A stretch of 64,000 nucleotides of DNA, taken from assembly GCA_964446655.1 (NCBI GenBank), contig CAYUPL010000011.1, positions 18,396-82,395 on the forward strand, read 5' to 3'. Origin of the DNA: Desulfopila_A sp964446655 (GTDB lineage Bacteria > Desulfobacterota > Desulfobulbia > Desulfobulbales > Desulfocapsaceae). Shown in pieces: positions 34,617-42,246 of the stretch; position 1 is the first letter of the stretch, and each line of letters begins with the position of its first letter. The notes under the pieces were generated by a model, which saw nothing but the letters and a program-made list of their open reading frames with translations, was not told where the DNA came from and did not search any database. A program made the position numbers and the translations under genes.

Positions 34617-35822
34617 ATGGACTTTTATATAGCCCGTCAACCTATTTTTAATATTCATAAAAAGCTGCATGCCTATGAATTACTGTATCGGGGCTATAAG
34701 CACTACACATTAGCGGATGTCAGCGGCAATAAAGCTACTACCAGTCTGCTCAGTTCTGTTTTTCTTACCGAAGGAATCGGGGTCATTTCCGGATCACGGC
34801 CGTGTTTTATCAACTTTACCGAAGAACTTATCCTAAAGAAAATTGCCTATTCCTTCCCAAAGTCCCAGGTGGTCATCGAAGTCCTGGAGAATGTTCGGCC
34901 CAGCAAAGAGGTGCTGCGTGCCCTCCGTAGCCTGAAAGCGGACGGCTATACCATAGCCCTGGATGATTTCCTCTATAGCGGTACAATGGCCCCGCTGGTC
35001 GAAGTGGCCGATATAGTAAAAATAGACGTCCGCCTGACACCTCTCCACACCATTGAGAAAACCCTTCATGCCCTTTCCCGGTATCCCGTCAAATTGCTGG
35101 CGGAGAAAGTGGAAACAATGGCAGAATTTGAAAAAGCCAATAAATTGGGTTTTCATTATTATCAGGGTTATTTTTTCAGTAAACCCGAAAGAATTCTCGT
35201 CAAGGAACTCGCCTCCACAAAATTAACGCTTTTCAGCCTGCTGGCTGAAGTAGGGAAAAAAAGCACCACTCTGGAAAGACTTCATCATATCGTCTCACAG
35301 GATCTTGCCACAAGCTACAAACTGCTGCGCTTTCTCAACTCAGCCTATTTTTACAGGTTGGAAAAGGTTAAAAGTGTCAAGCATGCTATAGCTTATCTTG
35401 GAGAAAAGGAGTTAAGGCGTTTTATCCTTCTGGTTATCGTTTCCGAGCTTGCCACGGAAAAACCGACGGAACTTGTGCGTCAGTCGCTGGTGCGGGCCAA
35501 GTTTTGTGAGCTGCTTGCCGGTAAAAGTTTTCTGGCGGAGTATGGTTTGGAGATCTTTATGGTCGGCATGTTTTCCTTTATGGATGCCATGCTGGACATA
35601 GACATGAAAAGTGTCATGGAGAGACTCCCGGTGACGGATACGGTCAAAAGTGCCCTGGTTGATCGTACCGGCATGTTCGCGCCTTTTATCAGTGCGGTCG
35701 AGGCCTACGAGAGAAGGCAGGGCGATCTTTTTCGAAAGCACCTGGAAGAGTTGAACATTGATTTGGACTCGGTGCCGCAGCTTTATCTGGAAGCGGTGAA
35801 ATATTCCAACGGTATGGTGTAA
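34617..35822 (+). CDS. EAL-HDOD domain protein
   Basis: The product is 401 residues. An N-terminal EAL domain (about 1-200) carries the EAL-like ELLYR, the Asn of CFINFT, VIEVLENV, ALDDF, KIDVR, the EKVET glutamates and YYQGYFFSKP. A C-terminal HDOD domain (about 205-395) follows, with SYKLLRFLNSAYF and KHAIAYLGEKELRRF. This is the YuxH/CdgJ arrangement. Several catalytic residues of active phosphodiesterases appear kept (Asn, DD, Lys, Gln), although the EAL triplet itself is degenerate (ELL), so hydrolysis of c-di-GMP is uncertain. It may act as a c-di-GMP sensor. It lies directly after the PilZ gene. Confidence 0.88.
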   Translation: MDFYIARQPIFNIHKKLHAYELLYRGYKHYTLADVSGNKATTSLLSSVFLTEGIGVISGSRPCFINFTEELILKKIAYSFPKSQVVIEVLENVRPSKEVLRALRSLKADGYTIALDDFLYSGTMAPLVEVADIVKIDVRLTPLHTIEKTLHALSRYPVKLLAEKVETMAEFEKANKLGFHYYQGYFFSKPERILVKELASTKLTLFSLLAEVGKKSTTLERLHHIVSQDLATSYKLLRFLNSAYFYRLEKVKSVKHAIAYLGEKELRRFILLVIVSELATEKPTELVRQSLVRAKFCELLAGKSFLAEYGLEIFMVGMFSFMDAMLDIDMKSVMERLPVTDTVKSALVDRTGMFAPFISAVEAYERRQGDLFRKHLEELNIDLDSVPQLYLEAVKYSNGMV

Positions 35823-35869
35823 TGGAATATGTCCGTGATCTTGTCTAGAGAGATAACACCGCAAAGGAT

Positions 35870-37771
35870 TTATTTCAGGAGTTTGATGGAGGCACGAATG
35901 ATAGCCGTTGTGTCTAAATTATTGTTTTTCAAAAGTATATCTTGAGGACCATGCTCGATAAACATATCGGGATGTCCTAATGAACAGGTCGCAATATTAC
36001 GGAGGCGGCGTCTACTGAACAGCTCTAGAACGCTGCTGCCGAATCCTCCCTGTCTGCAATTGTCTTCCACCGTCAGCACCCGTTTGGTTTTCTCCGCCCA
36101 GTAGCAGATGAGATCTGCATCAAGAGGCTTGAGGAAGCGGGGATTAATGACAGCGGCGCTGATACCGACCTTTTTCAGGCCGGGTAGAGCCTCCAGGGCG
36201 GGGTAAACCCTGTTGCCCACCGGCAGAATCAGGATGTCGTCTCCCTCGCGGAGAACCTCTCCTTTGCCTATCTCTAGCTTTTCCGGATTTTTACCGAGTT
36301 CTACTCCAGGTCCCGCCCCCCGGGGATAGCGTACGGCTGTGGGTCCGTTATGCTGTATGGCGGTGAACAGCATGTTCTGCAGTTCACGCTCGTCCTTGGG
36401 CGCCATCAAAACCATATTGGGGATGAAACGAAGGTAGGAAATGTCAAAAACACCGTGGTGGGTTGAGCCGTCGTCACCGACTACTCCAGCACGGTCAATG
36501 GCCAGGGTCACCGGTAGATTCGGTATGCAGACGTCATGGATGATCTGGTCAATGGAGCGCTGAAAAAAAGATGAATAGATGGCGACCACCGGATGGAGGC
36601 CTTCAGTGGCAAGGCCTGCCGCAAAGGTTACAGCGTGCTGTTCCGCTATGCCGACATCAAAAAAACGGTCGGGATACAATTGAGCAAACTCGGCAAGACC
36701 GGTGCCGGCCACCATGGCCGCCGAGATTGCGGCTATACGCTTATCGGTGGCTGCCAACTGCACCATGGTTTTGCCGAAAGCCTCAGTATAGCTGATGGCA
36801 GAGGACGATTTGAGCGGCTTGCCGCTTTCTATATCAAAGGGGCCCAGGCCGTGATAGATTCCAGGATTGCTCTCTGCCGGTGGATAGCCCTTGCCTTTAG
36901 TGGTCAGCACATGGATAAGTACCGGGCCGGAGATATTATCACGCACCGTCTCAAAGGCCTCGATGAGGTCGGCAAGCTGATGTCCGGGTATCGGGCCGAT
37001 ATAATCAAATTTGAAGGCTTCGAACAGCATGCCCGGGGTAAAAAAACTCTTAAAACTTTCTTCGCTTTTTTTCAGGACGTTCAGAATATTTTCACCGACG
37101 TTGGACAACGCCTGCAGTCGTTCTTCAAGGTGGTTTTTAACGCGCCGCATGGTACGTCCACTCAATTTACGGCTGAGAAAGCTTGAGATAGCTCCGACAT
37201 TGGGAGAGATGGACATTTCGTTATCGTTAAGAACAACGATCAGATTTTTATTGAGATCGCCGGCATGATTGAGTGCCTCAAAGGCCATGCCCGAGGTCAT
37301 GGAGCCGTCTCCGATAACGGCAATTGCCCTGTTCGTGCAGTTTTTCAGGTCCTTAGCCATGGTCATGCCAAGTGCGGCTGAAATAGAAGTGGCGGCGTGA
37401 CCTGTCTCGAAGGCGTCGTATTCACTTTCCTCTTTTTTGGGGAAACCGCTCAGCCCTTTGTACTGCCGCAGGGTGTGGAAATCGTTCTGTCTGCCGGTGA
37501 TAAGCTTATGGGCATAGCTCTGGTGTCCGACATCCCATATCAACTTGTCATCAGGGGTATTGAAGACATGATGCAGCGCCAGGGTCAGCTCAACAACACC
37601 GAGGCTCGGGGCGAGGTGCCCACCATTTTTGGCAACGGTGCTGATTATTTTGTGACGAATCTCGTCGGCCAGAGCGTTAAGCTGTTCTATGGAAAGGTCT
37701 CTGATATCCTTCGGAGAATGAATGTCTTGTAGCGCAATGGTCTTAAGCCCTGTTGTTTCTGGGTAAAGCAT
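35870..37771 (-). CDS. dxs: 1-deoxy-D-xylulose-5-phosphate synthase
   Basis: This 633-residue thiamine diphosphate enzyme joins pyruvate and glyceraldehyde 3-phosphate in the first step of the MEP pathway. The TPP-binding GDGSMTSGMAFEALNHAG segment near residue 152, the HGLGPFD region, the catalytic Glu of GIAEQHAVTFAAG, and the C-terminal transketolase domain (DRAGVVGDDGSTHHG and the PRG loop) are complete. It is the last gene of the xseB-ispA-dxs group, a standard order. An ispE gene also lies in this window. Confidence 0.97.
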   Translation of the reverse strand: MLYPETTGLKTIALQDIHSPKDIRDLSIEQLNALADEIRHKIISTVAKNGGHLAPSLGVVELTLALHHVFNTPDDKLIWDVGHQSYAHKLITGRQNDFHTLRQYKGLSGFPKKEESEYDAFETGHAATSISAALGMTMAKDLKNCTNRAIAVIGDGSMTSGMAFEALNHAGDLNKNLIVVLNDNEMSISPNVGAISSFLSRKLSGRTMRRVKNHLEERLQALSNVGENILNVLKKSEESFKSFFTPGMLFEAFKFDYIGPIPGHQLADLIEAFETVRDNISGPVLIHVLTTKGKGYPPAESNPGIYHGLGPFDIESGKPLKSSSAISYTEAFGKTMVQLAATDKRIAAISAAMVAGTGLAEFAQLYPDRFFDVGIAEQHAVTFAAGLATEGLHPVVAIYSSFFQRSIDQIIHDVCIPNLPVTLAIDRAGVVGDDGSTHHGVFDISYLRFIPNMVLMAPKDERELQNMLFTAIQHNGPTAVRYPRGAGPGVELGKNPEKLEIGKGEVLREGDDILILPVGNRVYPALEALPGLKKVGISAAVINPRFLKPLDADLICYWAEKTKRVLTVEDNCRQGGFGSSVLELFSRRRLRNIATCSLGHPDMFIEHGPQDILLKNNNLDTTAIIRASIKLLK

Positions 37772-37862
37772 ACTAATAAGTCACCTTGTTATTTGCTGAT
37801 CTGGAAGATCAATTCACACCTGTCTTGTATAGCTATAAGATTGATTGGCCAATATTGAAAGC

Positions 37863-37883
37863 AAAAAATCCGGAAAAGCCGGA
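37863..37883 (-). terminator. Weak hairpin with T-run between ispA and dxs
   Basis: On the minus strand TCCGG-CTTTT-CCGGA is followed by TTTTTT. A 5-bp stem is short, but the T-run is good, so it could be a weak terminator or attenuator that lowers dxs expression relative to ispA. Confidence 0.35.
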
Positions 37884-37910
37884 AACCCGGAAGTACATGA
37901 GCCTGACAGA

Positions 37911-38807
37911 TTAATGCGAGCGAGCGTTTATATAGTGGGCCAGATCTCGCAACGGTTCTGCCGTGGCATTGAAGCGGACCAGGGCCTCGATGGCCTGTTG
38001 CGTTGCCTGTCGAGCCTTCACCCGGGTTTCCTCAACACCGAAAAATGCCGGGTAGGTGGCTTTTCCGAGAATCTCGTCGCTGCCGGCTTTTTTACCGAGT
38101 TTTTCCGTTGTGGATGTTACGTTGAGAAGATCGTCGATTATTTGAAAAGCCAGACCGATACTCTCGCCGTAGCGTCGCAGAGACGCACGTTGGCCGGGAT
38201 CGGCACCGGCGCCGATTGCACCGGCTTCAACGGAGGCGGTAATCAGCGCTCCGGTTTTGCTGCGATGGATTGCATGCAGCATTTCGAAGGGGTACGCACT
38301 TTTTTCATGCGCGATGTCCAGAGCCTGGCCGCCAACCATGCCGAACGAGCCTGACGCCGCGGCTACAACATGGATAATCTCCAGCTGCTGTGCAGCTGTC
38401 AAGAGCGAGTTTCCAGGAGTACTCATTAGTTCAAAGGCAAAGGTTAACAGTCCGTCACCTGCCAGTATTGCGGCAGCTTCGCCATATACCTTGTGATTCG
38501 TCGGTTTGCCCCGGCGAAGATCGTCATTGTCCATTGCCGGCAGATCATCATGAATGAGAGAATAGGTATGAATGCATTCCAGAGCACAGGCGATGGGTAA
38601 CAGGCTTTCCAGGGTGTCCTCTCCGGGTCTTACTGCTTCCGCGGCGGCAAGACAGAGTATCGGTCGTATCCTTTTTCCTCCTGCCTCGAGACTGTAGTGC
38701 ATGGACTCTATATGGTCGCCGAAAGGTGGGGCAGGTTCGGGAATATAGTGGCGCAGCCCATTTTCAATCCATTTCCTGCGGTTATTCAGGTAACTCTGTA
38801 TTTCCAC
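37911..38807 (-). CDS. ispA: Polyprenyl (farnesyl/geranyl) diphosphate synthase
   Basis: This 298-residue trans-prenyltransferase condenses isopentenyl diphosphate with allylic diphosphates. The first Asp-rich motif is DDLPAMDND near residue 83 and the second is DDLLNVT near 222. GGKRIRP binds isopentenyl diphosphate. The chain-length region before the first Asp motif (CIHTYSLIHDD) suggests a C15 or C20 product, not resolvable by eye. The GTG at 38807 gives the normal length and overlaps the xseB end by 26 bases; an upstream ATG at 38846 would add 13 residues. Confidence 0.94.
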   Translation of the reverse strand: MEIQSYLNNRRKWIENGLRHYIPEPAPPFGDHIESMHYSLEAGGKRIRPILCLAAAEAVRPGEDTLESLLPIACALECIHTYSLIHDDLPAMDNDDLRRGKPTNHKVYGEAAAILAGDGLLTFAFELMSTPGNSLLTAAQQLEIIHVVAAASGSFGMVGGQALDIAHEKSAYPFEMLHAIHRSKTGALITASVEAGAIGAGADPGQRASLRRYGESIGLAFQIIDDLLNVTSTTEKLGKKAGSDEILGKATYPAFFGVEETRVKARQATQQAIEALVRFNATAEPLRDLAHYINARSH

Positions 38808-39030
38808 TCTCCCCCCCGCTGAAAGGTTGTGCCTGCAGTTTGCCATCTTTTTTCAAGAGGATTTCCACTTTGGCTTTCGCTTCCTGCAGCCTGGCATTGC
38901 AATAATCGGCCAGTTGTATGCCTTCGTCAAACTTTTTCAGACTATTTTCCAGGCTCAGCTCACCTTCTTCAAGTTCCGTGGTGATTTCTTCCAGTCGGGC
39001 AAGGGCTGATTCAAATGTTTTTTTTGGCAT
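38782..39030 (-). CDS. xseB: Exodeoxyribonuclease VII small subunit
   Basis: This 82-residue helical protein has the family pattern FESALARLEEITTELEEGELSLENSLKKFDEG and a coiled-coil second helix. XseB binds XseA to form exonuclease VII, which degrades single-stranded DNA. The ATG of MPKKTF is used; an ATG two codons earlier is equally possible. There is no xseA in this window. It starts the xseB-ispA-dxs group, which reads away from the divergent xerC-like gene. Confidence 0.93.
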   Translation of the reverse strand: MPKKTFESALARLEEITTELEEGELSLENSLKKFDEGIQLADYCNARLQEAKAKVEILLKKDGKLQAQPFSGGESGNTELPE

Positions 39031-39225
39031 TATCATTGGTCTGGGTAGAGGTTGCTTTGAAAAATCAATCGTGCAATATATTACACTATACAGCAACCTT
39101 GCAAGTGTTCACTACATATAGTACGCATTAATCAGCTTCGGCGGTCCGGGGCCGCTGATTTTTACGGGACTATTACAGTCCGCTTCTCATGAGCAATCCG
39201 GGTTGATATTATAATACAGGTGCAA

Positions 39226-40137
39226 ATGAAAAGACATACCGATATTTTTCAGCGCTGGCTGGCTGTGGAAAAAGGCTACTCTTCCCATACTGTTGACGGG
39301 TATTTACGTGATATTGCCGAGTTCATCGTCCATACAGGCGAGGATGTCCCGGTTGAGCATATAACTTCTGTGGAGATACGCTCATTTGTGGTCAGTCTGC
39401 ACGGCAAAAACTCCAGTGCTTCAGTGGCGCGTAAGCTTTCGGCACTGCGGACATTTTTCAGGTTTCTCAAAAGGGAAAATATCGTCGCCACAGACCCGAT
39501 AACCGGCATCAGTTCACCGAAGATCGGCAAGACCATTCCGGTTTTCCTGACGGTTGACGAGGTCTTTCAGTTGGTGGAAGAGCCTGGTGCAAAGGATCGT
39601 TTCATGTTGCGGGACAGAGCTATTCTGGAGCTTCTCTATTCCACCGGAATACGGGTGGCGGAACTTGTGTCGCGCAATATTACCGACCTTGATTTTACTA
39701 CTGAAGTGCTTAGCGTGAGGGGCAAAGGAAGTAAGGAGCGGCTGGTGCCCGTTGGACGGCCTGCCCGGGAAGCTGTTTTCGCCTGGCTTGCCCAGAGGGA
39801 AAAACTGATGCAGGACCGGGCCAAACGGGGACGTGATGTGGAAAGAAAGGCCCTCTTCCTCAATGGACGCGGCAGTCGTTTGACCGTGCGCAGTGTGGAG
39901 CGGCTGGTGCGTTTCTATGGTGAAAGGTCCGGTATAGCTCAGGCAATAACACCGCACGCATTGCGGCACTCTTTTGCTACCCACCTGCTTGAGATGGGGG
40001 CTGACTTGCGTTCCGTACAGGAACTGCTTGGACATTCAAGTCTGTCGAGTACACAGAGATATACCCATCTGAACCTGGACCATCTCAGCGAGGTCTATGA
40101 CAAGGCACATCCCCTGGCCGGCAAGGATCCGGAATGA
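39226..40137 (+). CDS. xerC: Tyrosine recombinase, XerC/XerD type
   Basis: This 303-residue recombinase has an N-terminal SAM-like core-binding domain (about 1-90, including YLRDIAEFI and ARKLSALRTFFRFL). The catalytic domain carries Arg in STGIRVAEL near residue 144, the HxLRHSFATHLLE motif near 243 and the nucleophilic Tyr of STQRYTHL near 276. Xer proteins resolve chromosome dimers at dif. The direct neighbours hslV and hslU give the xerC-hslVU order seen in many bacteria, which supports XerC over a phage integrase. A GTG at 39220 is a possible earlier start. A TATAAT sequence lies only about 13 bases before the ATG, so the mRNA leader may be very short. Confidence 0.92.
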   Translation: MKRHTDIFQRWLAVEKGYSSHTVDGYLRDIAEFIVHTGEDVPVEHITSVEIRSFVVSLHGKNSSASVARKLSALRTFFRFLKRENIVATDPITGISSPKIGKTIPVFLTVDEVFQLVEEPGAKDRFMLRDRAILELLYSTGIRVAELVSRNITDLDFTTEVLSVRGKGSKERLVPVGRPAREAVFAWLAQREKLMQDRAKRGRDVERKALFLNGRGSRLTVRSVERLVRFYGERSGIAQAITPHALRHSFATHLLEMGADLRSVQELLGHSSLSSTQRYTHLNLDHLSEVYDKAHPLAGKDPE

Positions 40138-40171
40138 TAAGGAATTGTGTTAAAAGAGAAGAAGAGAGATT

Positions 40172-40702
40172 ATGAAAGTACGTGCAACCACCATAATTAC
40201 AGTTCGTCATAAAAATGAAGTGGCGCTGGCCGGAGACGGCCAGGTGTCCCTTGGCAATACCGTGATGAAGCACAATGCCAAGAAAGTTAGAAGGCTTTAT
40301 CAGGGCAAGGTCATAACCGGTTTTGCAGGAGCGACGGCCGATGCGTTTACCCTGTTTGACAAGCTGGAACAGAAGCTGGAACAGTACAACGGCAACCTGA
40401 TGCGATCAGCTGTTGAACTGGCCAAAGACTGGCGTATGGATAAAATGCTCAGAAGACTCGAGGCCATGCTGATAGCAGTTGATAAAGAGCATTCTCTGCT
40501 TCTTACCGGTACCGGTGATGTGATAGAGCCGGACTCCGGAGTCCTGGCCATAGGTTCCGGAGGGCCGTATGCTCAAGCAGCGGCTTTGGCCTTAACGCAA
40601 CACAGCAATCTCAGCGCAGAAGAAATATGTCGGATATCCATGGATATTGCCGCATCAATATGCGTTTATACAAATAATTCAATAGTTGTCGAAAAAATAT
40701 GA
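40172..40702 (+). CDS. hslV: ATP-dependent protease HslVU, peptidase subunit HslV
   Basis: This 176-residue proteasome-like threonine peptidase assembles as a dodecamer and degrades unfolded proteins delivered by HslU. The catalytic Thr should be exposed after removal of five residues (MKVRA) before TTIITVRH; the conserved Lys and Asp (LAGDGQVSLG) and a C-terminal GSGGPYAQAAA strand follow. Its last bases overlap the hslU start by 4 bases (ATGA), so translation is coupled. It lies between the xerC-like gene and hslU. Confidence 0.97.
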   Translation: MKVRATTIITVRHKNEVALAGDGQVSLGNTVMKHNAKKVRRLYQGKVITGFAGATADAFTLFDKLEQKLEQYNGNLMRSAVELAKDWRMDKMLRRLEAMLIAVDKEHSLLLTGTGDVIEPDSGVLAIGSGGPYAQAAALALTQHSNLSAEEICRISMDIAASICVYTNNSIVVEKI

Positions 40703-42111
40703 AGAGTCCGCACTCCTTAACACCCCAGGAAACATTAATTGAACTTGATAAATATATCGTCGGCCAGGCTGATGCGAAACGATCAGTGGCTATTGCCCTG
40801 CGTAACAGGTGGCGGAGACGTCAAGTTCCCTCGCCACTGCGTGAAGAGATAGTTCCTAAAAATATCATTATGATTGGTCCTACCGGAGTCGGCAAGACTG
40901 AAATTGCCAGGCGGCTGGCCTCGCTGGCCCAGTCGCCGTTTATGAAAATAGAGGCTTCAAAATTTACCGAAGTCGGCTACGTCGGCCGTGATGTCGAGTC
41001 AATGATCAGAGATCTGGTGGAAATCGCTGTCAATATGGTCAAAGACGAGGAGAAAAAAAGCCTGCAGGGTCTGGCTGAGGTGAACGCTGAAGATAGAATT
41101 CTCGATATTCTGTTACCACCAAAACCGACCAGCGGGAATTACACCGAAGGACCTGATAGGCCCAACTCTTTTACTCTGCAGCAGACAGAGACATTGCCCC
41201 GCCGCACCGATGACAGCACCGGTGGGTCCACCAGAGAAAAGTTCCGCCAAATGTTGCGAGACGGCAAACTCGACCAGAGAGAGGTGGAGTTGGCCCTGAA
41301 AGAATCCCGCGGCATGCCCATGGTAGAAATTATGACCACCGGCGGCATGGAAGATATGCAATCCAACCTGCAGGATGCCTTTTCGAAACTTTTTCCCCAG
41401 AAAACCAAGAACAGAAAATTGAAAATTCCTGATGCCCTGGCAGCTCTGACCAAAGAAGAAATGGAGCGTCTTATCGATATGGATAAAGTCAGGAAGGAGG
41501 CTCTTAAACGAACAGAGGAGTCCGGCATAATTTTTCTTGATGAAATTGACAAGATTGCATCGCGCAACGGCGGGGGGAGTCAGGGACCCGAGGTGTCCCG
41601 CGAAGGAGTGCAGCGTGATCTGCTGCCCATTGTAGAAGGATCAACCGTTTCCACCAAATACGGCATGGTCAAAACAGACCATATTCTTTTTATCGCCAGC
41701 GGCGCTTTCCATGTCAGCAAGCCGTCTGACCTTATTCCCGAGTTGCAGGGCCGCTTTCCCATTCGGGTGGAGTTGCATTCTCTGGGAAAAGAGGAATTTA
41801 TCCGCATTCTGACGGAGCCCGAAAATGCCTTGATAAAGCAATATGTTGCTCTTATGAAGACCGAGGGAATCGACCTCGTTTTTGAAGAGAGTGCCATTGA
41901 TGAAATTGCCGGAATTGCAGTGGCTGTGAATGAGAGGACCGAAGAGATCGGAGCTCGGCGGCTGCATACCGTAATGGAGCGGGTCCTGGATGAACTTTCC
42001 TTTGACGCAACGGAAAGAGAAGAGCAGAAGTTTGTGGTTACGGCCGAATATGTCCGCAAACAACTAGATGATATAGTTCAGGATCAAGACCTGAGCAGGT
42101 TTATTCTGTAA
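40699..42111 (+). CDS. hslU: ATP-dependent protease ATPase subunit HslU
   Basis: This 470-residue AAA+ unfoldase feeds substrates into HslV. Walker A is GPTGVGKTE near residue 59. An I-domain insertion (about 110-240) precedes Walker B (FLDEIDKIA near 283) and the sensor II arm. The KFTEVGYVGRDVESM segment is the HslU signature that distinguishes it from ClpX. The C terminus (DLSRFIL) matches the tail that docks into HslV. Its stop is followed 4 bases later by a 34-codon zinc-ribbon frame. Confidence 0.97.
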   Translation: MKSPHSLTPQETLIELDKYIVGQADAKRSVAIALRNRWRRRQVPSPLREEIVPKNIIMIGPTGVGKTEIARRLASLAQSPFMKIEASKFTEVGYVGRDVESMIRDLVEIAVNMVKDEEKKSLQGLAEVNAEDRILDILLPPKPTSGNYTEGPDRPNSFTLQQTETLPRRTDDSTGGSTREKFRQMLRDGKLDQREVELALKESRGMPMVEIMTTGGMEDMQSNLQDAFSKLFPQKTKNRKLKIPDALAALTKEEMERLIDMDKVRKEALKRTEESGIIFLDEIDKIASRNGGGSQGPEVSREGVQRDLLPIVEGSTVSTKYGMVKTDHILFIASGAFHVSKPSDLIPELQGRFPIRVELHSLGKEEFIRILTEPENALIKQYVALMKTEGIDLVFEESAIDEIAGIAVAVNERTEEIGARRLHTVMERVLDELSFDATEREEQKFVVTAEYVRKQLDDIVQDQDLSRFIL

Positions 42112-42115
42112 GTCG

Positions 42116-42220
42116 ATGCCGGCAGTACTGGAACCATATTTAAAATATTGTCCGGTCTGTAACTGCGAATTTACACCGGATGGTCCCAGTTGCCCCGATT
42201 GCGGCCTCTGGTTTCTTTAA
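42116..42220 (+). CDS. Possible 34-aa zinc-ribbon microprotein
   Basis: An ATG 4 bases after the hslU stop opens a 34-codon frame (TAA at 42218) with Cys at residues 12, 15, 17, 26 and 29: CPVCNC ... CPDCG, a classic zinc-ribbon spacing in a protein that is little else. It lies between convergent hslU and dnaE with no overlap with either gene. There is no clear ribosome binding site, so it could be translated by re-initiation after hslU. The ordered cysteine pattern makes it unlikely to be random, but it may be a degenerate gene remnant. Confidence 0.5.
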   Translation: MPAVLEPYLKYCPVCNCEFTPDGPSCPDCGLWFL

Positions 42221-42246
42221 AGGCGGTGAGATCGGGACTATTCGGG

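Noticed and set aside
39130..39163. Terminator-like hairpin (AATCAGC / GCTGATT plus T-run) upstream of the xerC-like gene
   Set aside because: It lies in a divergent promoter region where no plus-strand transcript needs to end, and its stem has a large internal loop. It may be a remnant of the repeat near 18.8 kb, but the similarity is only about 15 bases.
39226..40137. The Xer-type recombinase as a phage integrase marking an island
   Set aside because: Its neighbours hslV and hslU give a standard housekeeping order. No attachment repeats, phage genes or tRNA boundary is nearby.
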